NCBI RefSeq assembly: GCF_016482785.1
Contig: NZ_JAEMXM010000006.1
Location: 194,574-258,573 of the forward strand
Direction of reading: 5' to 3'
Source: Paenibacillus alkalitolerans
GTDB taxonomy: Bacteria; Bacillota; Bacilli; Paenibacillales; YIM-B00363
Length of the DNA: 64,000 nucleotides
The notes beneath the pieces are model-generated. The model saw nothing but the letters and a program-made list of their open reading frames with translations. It searched no databases and had not been told where the DNA came from. The position numbers were made by a program, and so were the translations under genes. Below are positions 46,314 through 55,415 of this stretch, in pieces. Position 1 is the first letter of the stretch; every line of letters starts with the position of its first letter.

Positions 46314-46941
46314 ATAAATTCTTTTGCTTTTTGGTCAAAGGCTGATAATCTTCAATTTTTTGCTCTTCTTCTTTAGGTTTAATGAGCTTCAAGATACCAG
46401 ATACACTGATATAGAATAGCAACATCGCCAAAATGAGACCCAAATAGTAAACATGATTATAGGATGAATAATTTCCTAACTCTACCTGTAATTGTATGAG
46501 AGATTCAATTGTGAAATAAATAAACCCCCACCAAGCGAAGAAGTAACCGACGGTTTGACGTTTGCTCAGGTAATATCCACCAAAAAGTAAAAGGGAGACT
46601 GGCAGACATACCATCCATACAAACCATTGCGTGTGATTAAGTGTGAAAGATTCTGTGAACCACTGATTGTAATTCAAATAAATAAATTGTGAGAAGTCAG
46701 CTGTATATCGAACTGTGTTTAAAGCAACAATCAATATAATGCCTAATATATATTTTGGTATGGTATTAGTTTGACTAGGTGTTGACTTATATGAAAATTT
46801 TAACCAACCAATTAATGCAAGTAAGCTGATCAGACCGTACTCGATGGCAATACCAGATCCTATAGTAATGAACAGTATGACGGATAAAGTAATAGTGGAT
46901 GACACTACTGTTAAGAGACTTGTTAATCTAGCGTTTTCCAT
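46279..46941 (-). CDS. Six-helix membrane protein, unknown
   Basis: 220 residues with about six hydrophobic segments (SSTITLSVILFITIGSGIAI, YILGIILIVALNTVRYT, WFVWMVCLPVSLLLFGGYYL, GLILAMLLFYISVSGILKLI) and a charged C-terminus KPKEEEQKIEDYQPLTKKQK. I do not recognise the family. AT-rich compared with the neighbouring iron operon. It lies 45 bp downstream of a TetR gene on the same strand and may be its target. Its 3' end overlaps the truncated peptidase frame. Confidence 0.65.
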   Translation of the reverse strand: MENARLTSLLTVVSSTITLSVILFITIGSGIAIEYGLISLLALIGWLKFSYKSTPSQTNTIPKYILGIILIVALNTVRYTADFSQFIYLNYNQWFTESFTLNHTQWFVWMVCLPVSLLLFGGYYLSKRQTVGYFFAWWGFIYFTIESLIQLQVELGNYSSYNHVYYLGLILAMLLFYISVSGILKLIKPKEEEQKIEDYQPLTKKQKNLWSLLLVTYFSK

Positions 46942-46985
46942 ATTTGAGATCCCTCTCTTTCGCTCATAAATGGTACGGTGACCCC

Positions 46986-47573
46986 TTATTGTTCAGACGC
47001 ATATATCGGCTCCAGGATTCCGTCAATAAAGACACGAAAAAAGGTATCCATAAGTTCATTCATAGCAATACCATGGCGAGCTGATACATCCGGCCTGATG
47101 CAAGCTTGCAATGATTCCAGAAAGAGAACTGTCGCCCATTGCGGATGTACGGACTCTTTTACCAACCCTTTTTCCTTGCCTGCCGCAATTAATTGCCCTA
47201 CAAATTTCGCCTTTTCCATGCGGAAATGGACGATTTGATTCCATAACTCCGGAACTGATTTCTGAACATCGCTTAGGAATAATGGACCAAGGTGAACTAC
47301 CTCATCTTTGATTTGCTCCAATGTTTGCCGTAGAATCATAATGGGATCACCTGACGTTGCGGCATTTGAATCAATATGACCGGATATTTGCTGCAAGGTC
47401 TTCTTGATAACCGCCTCGGCAATCTCTTCCTTCGAAGCAAAGTATAGATAGATCGTTTTCTTGCTCATTCCGAGCTCAGAGGCTATATCTTGGATGGTAA
47501 CGTTGCGGTATCCTCTACTCGTGAATAATTGATGGGCGGTTTGAACGATTCTCAAGCTGATGGTCTCTTCCAT
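46986..47573 (-). CDS. TetR/AcrR-family regulator
   Basis: 195 residues. The N-terminal helix-turn-helix is TIQDIASELGMSKKTIYLYFA (split by one residue), preceded by HQLFTSRGYRNV. The C-terminal ligand domain has SDVQKSVPELWNQIVHFRME. No DNA target is evident, but it is followed on the same strand by a small membrane protein. The ATG at 47573 follows GGAGGTTGTATAA. Confidence 0.85.
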   Translation of the reverse strand: MEETISLRIVQTAHQLFTSRGYRNVTIQDIASELGMSKKTIYLYFASKEEIAEAVIKKTLQQISGHIDSNAATSGDPIMILRQTLEQIKDEVVHLGPLFLSDVQKSVPELWNQIVHFRMEKAKFVGQLIAAGKEKGLVKESVHPQWATVLFLESLQACIRPDVSARHGIAMNELMDTFFRVFIDGILEPIYASEQ

Positions 47574-47595
47574 TTATACAACCTCCAAGTTTGGA

Positions 47596-48158
47596 TTATA
47601 CGAGTTTATACAAGATTGGCATCGCCGCAATACCGTTGGATTCGAAATTGTCCAACACATATTTGCGGAACGATCTGCGAAACAGGAGATCCGGGACGAT
47701 ATCGGACAAGCGGTCCCATCTGCAGTGGTTGATAACCCCATATTGTGAAGATTCCCCCTCGGCGGGCAAAAGCAGAGTTGAATTGTCGAGGCCGGTCTTT
47801 ACCATAAACCATCCAGCAGTATACTCCCAAACGGGCAATAGTTCTCGGACATCGTCAGCGTAAAAATAGTTGAATATTTAGCGAGATGAACTTGCCCTTT
47901 ACGCTTGTTGAGCAGTTTACCGCGACCGGGGGCGATTAGCACGGCTTCGAAAACATGAACGTTACGAACGTGAGGCAGCGTTTGAAGGCGGTCTGCAATT
48001 GCTTTACATTGCCGAATGACGCTGCGCTTCAGATCAGTGCTGCGTGGAAACGGGCCGGCCGGTCTTTCCAGCTCTGCTGCTACATGAATATAACCGTAGC
48101 CGTTTGGTGCAGCGAGTTTTGCTTTCGGAAAATGCAAATGACTATTCACGATATTCAT
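47596..48158 (-). pseudogene. Conserved hypothetical protein, frameshifted
   Basis: The first 85 codons (HLHFPKAKLAAPNGYGYIHV, KAIADRLQTLPHVRNVHVFE) start at an ATG after GAGGAGGAGCTTCC. Near 47835 the frame changes and continues PVWEYTAGWFMVKTGLDNST ... CRWDRLSDIVPDLLFRRSF, then ends naturally. Relative to the arrangement expected, the middle segment (about 60 residues) is also missing. The function is unknown; no domain recognised. Confidence 0.55.
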
Positions 48159-48277
48159 GGAAGCTCCTCCTCGATACGATGGAACTGTAGAAACTATTTT
48201 GTTCTCCTTGGTTTCCAAATTATCACACCCTCCTTATTCTGTCAATAGGCACCATCTTATTTTTTTTGGTTTTGACC

Positions 48278-48514
48278 TTAATTTCTTAGGGTATGGGTGC
48301 GGAGGTCGGAAATATGGAGCACGATACGGCCACGTCCGTGTCCTCGCTGGCTCAATTCGTGGGCAAACCCGGCTTCATGCAAAGGAAACGTTCTCGCAAT
48401 AAAGGTCTTTACGATTTCCTCTTCGAACAAGTGGGCAATGGTTTCCAAGTCTTCTTTTGTAGAAAGTTGGCTCGGCTTTAATGCCTTGATGCCAAGCCCC
48501 TTCGCTTTTTCCAA
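48278..48514 (-). pseudogene. NADP-dependent zinc-type alcohol dehydrogenase, 3' fragment
   Basis: 78 residues ending RTFPLHEAGFAHELSQRGHG and RGRIVLHI, the C-terminal signature of quinone-oxidoreductase-like medium-chain dehydrogenases of about 310 residues. The first three quarters are missing and the break is within 60 bp of repeat arm F. Not expected to fold alone. Confidence 0.65.
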
Positions 48515-48576
48515 AGACGGTTAAATAAACTTTCATAAGTTGTCACTTTATTGAACTCTCGTTCACCTTATCATTT

Positions 48577-48602
48577 AACTATCCTCCCGTTACTTCCCTC
48601 GG
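48577..48602. repeat. Cassette-border repeat arm F
   Basis: AACTATCCTCCCGTTACTTC followed by CCTCGG: this copy carries both the CCCGTTA of arm 1 and the CCCTCGG of arm 2, linking the two forms. Confidence 0.55.
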
Positions 48603-48971
48603 TATTAAGGGATTTTCTCACGCATGCTCGCTCATTCGCAGGATTACGCCCTCTTGAAAACCGGAATACGAAGGTGTATTAGAGTTGGCGGGAACCTTTG
48701 ACAGCCATGAAGGCATGCGGAAATAGAGGATGAGATATAAACTCCCTCATAATTCCATTTACTGCACGCATTCTCCACAACGCCCTCAGAGGTTTACCCT
48801 CCCAAGTCTCAATGGGTCTAAGCCCTTACCTTCCTTCGTAACACCTTGCCAAGGGGTGGAGGCCGATCAAGTTCAATGTACGGGTCAGTGCCCTTAAGTA
48901 ACGGGAAATCGGTACTCCGTGCTTTCTTTGTAATCCTGCGAATGAGCCAATCTACGTAATACGTATCTTTC
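48603..48971. other. Non-coding tail of IS110 copy with 18-bp inverted repeat
   Basis: No gene accepted. A perfect 18-bp inverted repeat, GCTCATTCGCAGGATTAC at 48630-48647 and its complement at 48930-48947, encloses 282 bp. It directly follows the 3' end of the IS110 transposase gene on the minus strand and may hold the element's right end or structured RNA. Confidence 0.45.
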
Positions 48972-50132
48972 TTAAGCTGCTTTGTCGTTAAATACGGCTT
49001 TTTCTGGAGAAAAAGATTCTCCCCGTTGAACTATACCAACTATAATCCGTGCTAACTTCCCAATTAACTTAAACACTGAGCGGTGCTTCTTCATGTGTCT
49101 TACTTGTACGTTATACTCATGCCATTTCCGAAACACGGGATTGCTACCAATCTTCCTCAGTAGCTGCGGCCATGCGAATACAAAGTTAAATCACCTGCAC
49201 CGGATAGAATTGCCGCGACAAATATAGGCCCAAGACCATAGATAGAACGAAGTTGTTGCGCAGCGGGGATCTGCTGTAGCAGCTCTAGGACATCTAGTTC
49301 GATCTTCTCTAGAATCTCAACGATTCGACAATACTCATCTAACAACCTGCGGAGGTCCTGTTTAGCTTCGTGAATAGCGGATGTTTCTCCAATACTTCTC
49401 GCTCCGTAAGAGATAAGTTGCGCAGCCTTCTCTAACCCTGAAGTTCCTCTTGCCCGCTTCATGTGTTTTCTCCAACCGTTAATGACTTCTGCTGCTGTCA
49501 TGCCTTGTAGGTCTACAGGAAAGGGGAATTCGTACAGCGACGCCATGGATCGCTTACAGGTCCAATCCGAAAATACCGAAGAATACTCCGGAAAACGGAT
49601 ATCTAACCAGCGAGCGATTCTATTCTTAAGCCGGGTACAATTTGACACCCAAAACTCTCGATCACTCATTATGGTCCTTAATCTCTGGAAGAAATGCGGT
49701 GTACTCCGAGTAGTATCCTCGACTGACAACATCTGCAATCACAAGAGCATCTTTCGGATCACTTTTAGATGGGCTATTATCTCGGTTTTCCTTATTACGT
49801 TTAGTCGTGATAGGGTTTACTAGAACAACACTAAATCTTTGTTCAAGCAGCCAGTTAGCTAGATTAAACCAATAGTGTCCGGTCGGTTCCATACCGATTA
49901 TGATGTTGCTCAAATGATGTTTCTGTTGCAGCTCGTTTACCCATCTTCTTAATTTTTCGAACCCATCCTTGCTGTTAGAAAACGCCAGATGTCGTGCTGA
50001 AAGAACAATACCTCGGAAATTCGTAGCTTGGGCAACATGAGTTTCCTTGGCCATATCAATGCCTATTACCAAATGTGTTGTAGTAATTCTTTCTATCCGT
50101 TGATTTAGTCCGTCTGATTGTTTAAACTTCAT
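48972..50132 (-). mobile_element. IS110-family transposase, two frameshifts
   Basis: 387 codons in three consecutive frames. The N-terminal DEDD domain reads HLVIGIDMAKETHVAQATNF, IIIGMEPTGHYWFNLANWL and SDPKDALVIADV; the C-terminal domain has LRSIYGLGPIFVAAILSGAG. Frame changes lie near 49690 (PEIKD to TIMSDREFW) and near 49170 (YSHGR to QLLRKIGSNPVF), each explained by one base. The stop is at 48972-48974. The recombinase is therefore inactive unless frameshifting occurs. Its leader hairpin and right flank are described separately. It lies between the ABC exporter and the dehydrogenase remnant. Confidence 0.85.
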
Positions 50133-50136
50133 ACAA

Positions 50137-50195
50137 GCGCCTCCTTGATGGTGTTGGGTTTCGAACCCGTGGACAAACCCATCATACCGAGGCGC
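50137..50195 (-). promoter_or_regulatory. Hairpin hiding the IS110 transposase ribosome binding site
   Basis: Three nested stems directly upstream of the transposase ATG: GCGCCTC (50137-50143) with GAGGCGC (50189-50195), TGATGG (50147-50152) with CCATCA (50179-50184), and GGGTTTCGAACCC in the tip. On the minus strand the outer stem includes AGGAGGCGC, the ribosome binding site. Confidence 0.65.
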
Positions 50196-50291
50196 TCCTT
50201 TTTTGACAAAGGCTATTTCTTAGCCCTAACAGGAAGGTTTAGCTCAGTGAAAACGCGAATGCCTCTCCTTGGATGCCTTCTTCTTACCTCT

Positions 50292-52045
50292 TTACGCCGT
50301 GAATTGGAATTGACCTTGTCTTTGCCAGTATTCCTCGAACCGACCGCCAGCGGCAAGCAGCTGAGATGGCGGTCCGAACTCGACGACACTTCCTTCGTCC
50401 AGGAATACGACGTAATCGACCTCGCGAATCGTAGTCAGACGGTGGGCAATGATGAGCTTCGTGCAATGCTCGGCCCATTCGCCCAAGTCCTTCTGGAAGG
50501 ACGCCTCCGTCTCTACATCGAGCGCAGATGTCGGCTCATCGAGGATGAGCAGCTTCGCGTCGCGCAGAATCGCCCTCGCGATCGAGATCCTCTGCTTCTG
50601 CCCATGCGATAGCTTCACCCCTCGCTCTCCGACATGCGTATCGAAACCCTCCGGCAGCGCTTGGATGAAGTCGAGCGCCTGCGCGAGCGCTGCCGCCCGC
50701 GTAACATCTTCAAGCGTCGCGTCCATTCGTCCGACCCGAATATTGTCCAACACCGTTCCATCGAACATATGAATATCTTGAGAGACAAGCGCCATATTAG
50801 AGCGCAGCGAATCAATTGAATATTGGGTAATCGGCAGTCCGTTGATGTAGAGATTTCCACGTTCGGGTTCATAGAACCGAAGCAGTAGCTTCACAAGCGT
50901 GCTCTTCCCAGCCCCACTCGGTCCGACCAACGCTACGGAGGATCCGCTCGGAATTTGAAAGCTAACATCCTTCAGAATCGGGTTATCCGCATAATACGCG
51001 AAACCGACACGATCGATCTGGATTTCTATGAAGCCAACGGCATCCCGGTCTTAAAGTCTTCCCCTCTCATCTCCATCACTTCGAAGAATCGCCGGCCGCC
51101 CGAGATGGAGCGTTGCAGGTTCGTAATGACATTCACTAGATTCGTGAATGGCTCGACTACCCGCTCCAGAAGTGTAATGAACGCAACTAACCCCCCGACG
51201 CTGATCGTTCCTCTAGACATTAAGTAGGCACCGATGACGATCCCAGTGATATACCCTACCTGACCCGGCAGCTCCCGGAAGATATTGCGAATGCTGGATA
51301 CCTTCGTCAAGATGACGTTATACTCGACGCCTTTCTTCTGTATTTCACCCATCAACCCGTCGGTAAACGACTCCATCCGGTTCGCCTTCACTTCACGTAT
51401 GCCGTGAAGAGTTTCATATATCCGATGGAAGACGTCCCTCGTCACTTCCTGCTGAAGCTCCGAAATCTTCATAAATTTTTTGCGAAGCACGACGTTGCTT
51501 AATAGCTGCATCGGACCGATACAGATTGCCACGATGCCAAGCAGCGGATGAACCGTGAGCAAATAGACTCCCGCCATGAGGAACGAAATCGGCAGGAACA
51601 AAAGCTTTTGCATATCGAAGACGACAAAATCTTTCGTGATCTCCAATTGATTCAACACGACGTGGGCAGAGTTCGAGCTATGCTCCTTCTCATGGAAGCC
51701 CAGCGGCAGATCCCTCAGATGATTCAACAGATCGCGGCGCATAGCGTATACCACGGATTCATTCAAGAAAGAAGTCGACCAGTTTTGGAAAAAGGTAATC
51801 GCCGTACGCACCACTACAAGTGTCACATATACCCCGAGCAGTACCGTCAGAACCTTCATCGGAATATTGGGCGCAAGGTCGAACAGACGCCGATTCGTCT
51901 CCGCAAAAACAAGAGTAATGCCGGTCAGCGCGACCTGGGAGCCAATGAGCCAAACGTAAATCCATTTATATTTCCGAATGATCTGAAACAGCTTGCGAAA
52001 CGTCTGATCTCTCAGCAGACCCGATAAGGTGTATTTAGCTTGCAT
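50292..52045 (-). pseudogene. ABC exporter (fused membrane and ATPase domains), one frameshift
   Basis: Together about 584 codons, the full length of a half-size multidrug/peptide exporter. Residues 1-335 contain six helices of the type-1 exporter domain; then the frame ends (FKTGMPLAS, stop) near 51030 and continues in another frame with GFIEIQIDRVGFAYYA and the ATPase: Walker [27 protein letters not shown] and LLILDEPTSALD. A single indel separates the two, so either recent inactivation or a sequence error is possible. Start ATG 52043-52045. Sits between a GNAT cassette and the IS110 copy. Confidence 0.8.
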
Positions 52046-52157
52046 GACTCAACTCCTGCTCTCTGTATGCTAAAAGAAATATTTCAAATAGCTTTATTAA
52101 CTTTACTCTCAAGGAATCCATTTGCATCACCTAAAAGGATTAGTAACACCTTTATTC

Positions 52158-52180
52158 AACTAAGCTGCCAGTTAGCGTGA
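52158..52180. repeat. Cassette-border repeat arm
   Basis: AACTAAGCTGCCAGTTAGCG, 8 bp beyond the stop of the GNAT gene at 52188; with arm G on the other side it brackets that gene in direct orientation. Confidence 0.5.
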
Positions 52181-52187
52181 TTCCATA

Positions 52188-52775
52188 TTAATTGAACAAA
52201 CCATCTTCTTTTTGTTTTTCAATAAATTCATCTTTAGTTAGCCCAAATAAAATAAAATCTAAATATTGTCCGTTAATATATACTACCTGGCGACGAACAC
52301 CTTCTTGAACGCACCCGAGTTTCTTCATCATCTTCGCAGAAGCTTCATTTCCTTCAAGAACATAGTCATTGAATTTGTTAAGTCTTCGTTCAAGAAAAGC
52401 ATACTTTAAGAGAATTTTCATAGCACTTGTACCATACCCCTTACCACGGTACTGTTTATCAATTACTATACCAATACTAAAGGTGCCGTTTCTCTCGTCA
52501 ATACTGTTTAAATTAATACCACCTATACTTTCTGTGTTCAAATTTTCAATAGTAAACATAATCCGTCTATTAGTTGAAGAAAAATCAGCATTTTCTTCTG
52601 TAAATTTCTTTGCCCCTGTAATTGTAGGCGGCAGTTCAATTGCACATTCTAAAAGACGACGTGCAGGAGTGTCAAATCCGTTTATGTAACAACTTTCCCA
52701 ATCTTCAACCTGTATTGCACGCAATCTAACTTTATCATCTTGCCAAAAATAATCGCTGTAATCAATTTCTCTCAT
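52188..52775 (-). CDS. GNAT acetyltransferase
   Basis: 195 residues. VIDKQYRGKGYGTSAMKILL contains the acetyl-CoA loop, LNKFNDYVLEGNEASAKMMK and KLGCVQEGVRRQVVYINGQY follow as in RimJ/RimL proteins. The start is the ATG after AGGAGGATTCAT; a longer frame upstream is ignored. AT-rich compared with neighbours and bracketed by two repeat arms (52158-52180 and 52895-52918), so it looks like a transferable single-gene unit. Substrate unknown. Confidence 0.85.
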   Translation of the reverse strand: MREIDYSDYFWQDDKVRLRAIQVEDWESCYINGFDTPARRLLECAIELPPTITGAKKFTEENADFSSTNRRIMFTIENLNTESIGGINLNSIDERNGTFSIGIVIDKQYRGKGYGTSAMKILLKYAFLERRLNKFNDYVLEGNEASAKMMKKLGCVQEGVRRQVVYINGQYLDFILFGLTKDEFIEKQKEDGLFN

Positions 52776-52894
52776 ATGAATCCTCCTGTATCTCCCAAGT
52801 ATATTCACACACTATTTTATATAATAAACGCCATCTTTTGTTGGTAAATATTTGCTAAAACTAAAACCGTATCATAAATTGAGAGTCCGTGATT

Positions 52895-52918
52895 GCGTTA
52901 TTCTGCCCGTTACTTCAA
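52895..52918. repeat. Cassette-border repeat arm G
   Basis: GCGTTATTCTGCCCGTTACT. Its first 15 bases together with the preceding ATT match copy E at 39.76 kb, another region. Confidence 0.6.
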
Positions 52919-53020
52919 CATATCGACAATCAATTATTGACAGGTCGTTACAAAATATATACAATTAACAAAGTCCAAAATGCAACGAGCAAATGTTGTA
53001 TGCTTTTTTTTAGGATATTA

Positions 53021-53036
53021 TGTACTGGTCTGTACA
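53021..53036. promoter_or_regulatory. Candidate TetR operator 1
   Basis: TGTACTGGTCTGTACA, a TGTAC-N6-GTACA palindrome 28 bp before the TetR start codon; a matching site lies before the MFS gene. Confidence 0.55.
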
Positions 53037-53063
53037 ATATACAATTTGAAAGGAGTGGCAAAC

Positions 53064-53645
53064 GTGAGCGGAAGACCTCGAGAATTCAACGATTTATCGG
53101 TGATTAACAGTGCAATGGAAGCTTTCTGGGTAAAAGGTTTCGAAGAATGCTCAACAGAGGATTTATGCAAAAGTACCGGTCTTGGCAGAGGGAGCTTATA
53201 CAACGCTTTCGGCAGCAAGCAAAATCTGTATAAACAAGCTTTGTTGCGGTATTTCGAATTGGGGCACCAGGCAAATATGGAAATATTAGATCGTCCCGGA
53301 CCGATTAAGGATCGGCTTCGCGCGTTAATGGAGGCGGTCATTGATATCGATTTGAACGATCCCGTTCGCCGAGGATGCCTGGCTATTAATGCTGCGATTG
53401 AACGCGGAGGGAAAGATCCCGAGATTGCACGCGCGGTTGCCCATCATTTTTCAAGTCTCGAACAAGCTTTGTGTCATATTATGGAGCTTGGTCAGCGGTC
53501 GGGTGAAATCTCCTCAAATCGGCCTGCCATGCAATTGGCCAGATTTTTTAGATGCAGCTTCTACGGTTTGCGTGTTTTAAGCAAGGTTGAGCAGGACCGT
53601 GGGGCACTGATGGATGTTGTGGAGACTACACTGTCGGCACTATGA
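53064..53645 (+). CDS. TetR-family regulator of the adjacent MFS gene
   Basis: 193 residues. HTH in STEDLCKSTGLGRGSLYNAF, a form typical of the TetR_C_16/NemR-like group; ligand domain includes DPVRRGCLAINAAIERGGKD. GTG start after AGGAGTGGCAAAC. It precedes an MFS exporter gene by 115 bp, and both promoters carry the same TGTAC-N6 palindrome, so it probably represses itself and the exporter. Confidence 0.85.
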   Translation: MSGRPREFNDLSVINSAMEAFWVKGFEECSTEDLCKSTGLGRGSLYNAFGSKQNLYKQALLRYFELGHQANMEILDRPGPIKDRLRALMEAVIDIDLNDPVRRGCLAINAAIERGGKDPEIARAVAHHFSSLEQALCHIMELGQRSGEISSNRPAMQLARFFRCSFYGLRVLSKVEQDRGALMDVVETTLSAL

Positions 53646-53725
53646 GCACTCGTGTTCATGTGCCTCCGTGTTTTACCAAAGGTTTTTAAGCACACCATAT
53701 TGTTTGGCTGCTTGCGCCTAATTTT

Positions 53726-53741
53726 GTACAGATCATTACAG
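53726..53741. promoter_or_regulatory. Candidate TetR operator 2
   Basis: TGTACAGATCATTACA, same 16-bp layout as operator 1, 20 bp before the MFS start codon. Confidence 0.5.
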
Positions 53742-53760
53742 AAACAAGGAGATGTTTATT

Positions 53761-55005
53761 ATGCCATTTGCTATTTATGTACTAGGTCTGATGATATTTT
53801 CCATGACCACCTCGGAATTTATGGTGGCCGGAATGATATCCTCACTTTCGGAGGAGTTCGGAGTATCCGTCGGGGCTATTGGATTCCTTATTTCCGCATA
53901 TGCTGCGGGAATGATTATAGGCGGTCCGATGCTGACGGTCGGACTTTTGAAGGTGCCGCGCAAACAAGCTTTTCTGACAATGGCATTCATTTTTATTATC
54001 GGCCAAACCCTTGGGGCGCTGGCATACAGCTATGAAGTAATGCTGATTGCGCGGATCATAACAGGTATTTCTTCATCGGCATGTTTCGGTGTTTCTCTTG
54101 CGATCTGCTTTAACCTTGTCGGTCCTCAATCGCGCGGCCGTGCAGCCTCCATCGTCCTTGGCGGTCTAATGGTCGCTACCGCTATCGGTCTGCCGGCGGC
54201 GATAATATTTGATCAGTACTTCGGATGGCGCTCCAGTTTCTGGGCAGTTGTTGTCCTTGTTCTTTTATCCGGATTGTTGGGGCAGCTGACTATTCCAACG
54301 ACTCCAAGACCGGAATCGGTCAGTATTCGCAACGAACTTGGAGCGTTCAGGAACCGCAACCTTTGGGTGGCTTATGCAACCAGCATGCTGATAATCGGTG
54401 CGACCTTCGCTGCATTCAGCTACTTTTCACCGATTCTTACCGATCTTACAGGCTACGCTGCCGGGACGGTTCCGCTACTCCTTGCGATCTACGGTGCGGC
54501 CACCGTTATTGGAAATATTGTCACCGGCAGACTCGCCGATCGATACATGATGTTTATATTAACCATTGGACTTGTGACTCTTACTGTAGCACTGGTTGCC
54601 TTCGGCCTCTTTGCCCACAACCCGATTGTGGCTATGATTGCCGTTATGGTAGTTGGTCTGGCGGGAGTACCGATGAATCCTGCTATGGCAACCCGCATTA
54701 CGAGGGTAGCCGGCACTGGATCGCTCGTAACCACCGTTCATGGCTCTGTTATCAGTTTAGGTATCGTCATCGGTTCCTCGATCGGAGGACTAACCATCGA
54801 TGCTGGTTTCGGTCTCGCGTCCCCGCTATGGGTTGGTGCGCTATTGGCTATTCTCGGTCTATTTTCCTTGATACCCTATTTGCTGAACAAAGGCAGCGAA
54901 TCGAAGCTGTCCTCTCATTCTGCAGCCACAGGTCCATCGCCGAATTTGCGTCGCCCGACTTTCCATCGCGAATTGGACGTATACAAAAGCAAAGAGTGTC
55001 AATGA
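53761..55005 (+). CDS. MFS drug efflux transporter, DHA1 type
   Basis: 414 residues, twelve predicted helices. It opens FAIYVLGLMIFSMTTSEFMV, typical of the AraJ/YdhP/PbuE subgroup (DHA1), and has GISSSACFGVSLAICFNLVG and ADRYMMFILTIGLVTLTVAL. An export role for drugs or purine-like compounds is inferred. Start is the second ATG, nine bases after AAGGAG. The C-terminal tail after helix 12 is polar. Regulated by the TetR protein encoded upstream. Confidence 0.87.
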   Translation: MPFAIYVLGLMIFSMTTSEFMVAGMISSLSEEFGVSVGAIGFLISAYAAGMIIGGPMLTVGLLKVPRKQAFLTMAFIFIIGQTLGALAYSYEVMLIARIITGISSSACFGVSLAICFNLVGPQSRGRAASIVLGGLMVATAIGLPAAIIFDQYFGWRSSFWAVVVLVLLSGLLGQLTIPTTPRPESVSIRNELGAFRNRNLWVAYATSMLIIGATFAAFSYFSPILTDLTGYAAGTVPLLLAIYGAATVIGNIVTGRLADRYMMFILTIGLVTLTVALVAFGLFAHNPIVAMIAVMVVGLAGVPMNPAMATRITRVAGTGSLVTTVHGSVISLGIVIGSSIGGLTIDAGFGLASPLWVGALLAILGLFSLIPYLLNKGSESKLSSHSAATGPSPNLRRPTFHRELDVYKSKECQ

Positions 55006-55068
55006 GTTGAAAGTTAAATTCAACCTCCTGAACAACCTGACCACGCATTGAACGAGGTTGAACCAAGA

Positions 55069-55144
55069 ACGGCAGTCTTGGACTATGAAAATAATTGCCC
55101 ATGACTGCCGTTGTCTCCTCAACTATCGTCTCCGTTTAGTTTAG
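55069..55144. repeat. Cassette-border repeat, copy H
   Basis: Hairpin ACGGCAGTC (55069-55077)/GACTGCCGT (55103-55111) followed by arm AACTATCGTCTCCGTTTAG (55121-55139). Arm 1 not seen. Confidence 0.5.
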
Positions 55145-55415
55145 CAATTGGATGATTATTGAAATTGTATCTTATGTTGCTCCTAACAACTTTCCAAGTC
55201 CAACATAAACGGGTTTCCGAGAAAAGCAACCGATCATATTTACATTGCATGTGGCAACAGAGCCATGGTATGAATCCCGCCATGGCTCTGTTTCGATTGC
55301 GGTTAGTGTTCCAACACCTTTTCAAGCTCGCCGGCCATTTTAGCCCAACCATGCTTGGCGCCTTCAAACGCAGGGGATGCTTTCTTTCTTTGGCTTATAA
55401 TGTAATGACAATACC
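55145..55415. other. Intergenic stretch with terminator and a gene scrap
   Basis: CAGAGCCATGG/CCATGGCTCTG (55258-55290) is an 11-bp bidirectional terminator stem. On the minus strand 55303-55370 reads AFEGAKHGWAKMAGELEKVL, which looks like the last codons of an AHSA1/SRPBCC-type protein whose remainder is missing. Confidence 0.45.

Noticed and set aside
48603..48971. Group II intron or coding remnant downstream of the IS110 gene
   Set aside because: A short open stretch (KKDTYYVDWLIRRITKKARS) exists, but it overlaps the transposase end in another frame, has no recognised domain, and no intron domain V was seen.
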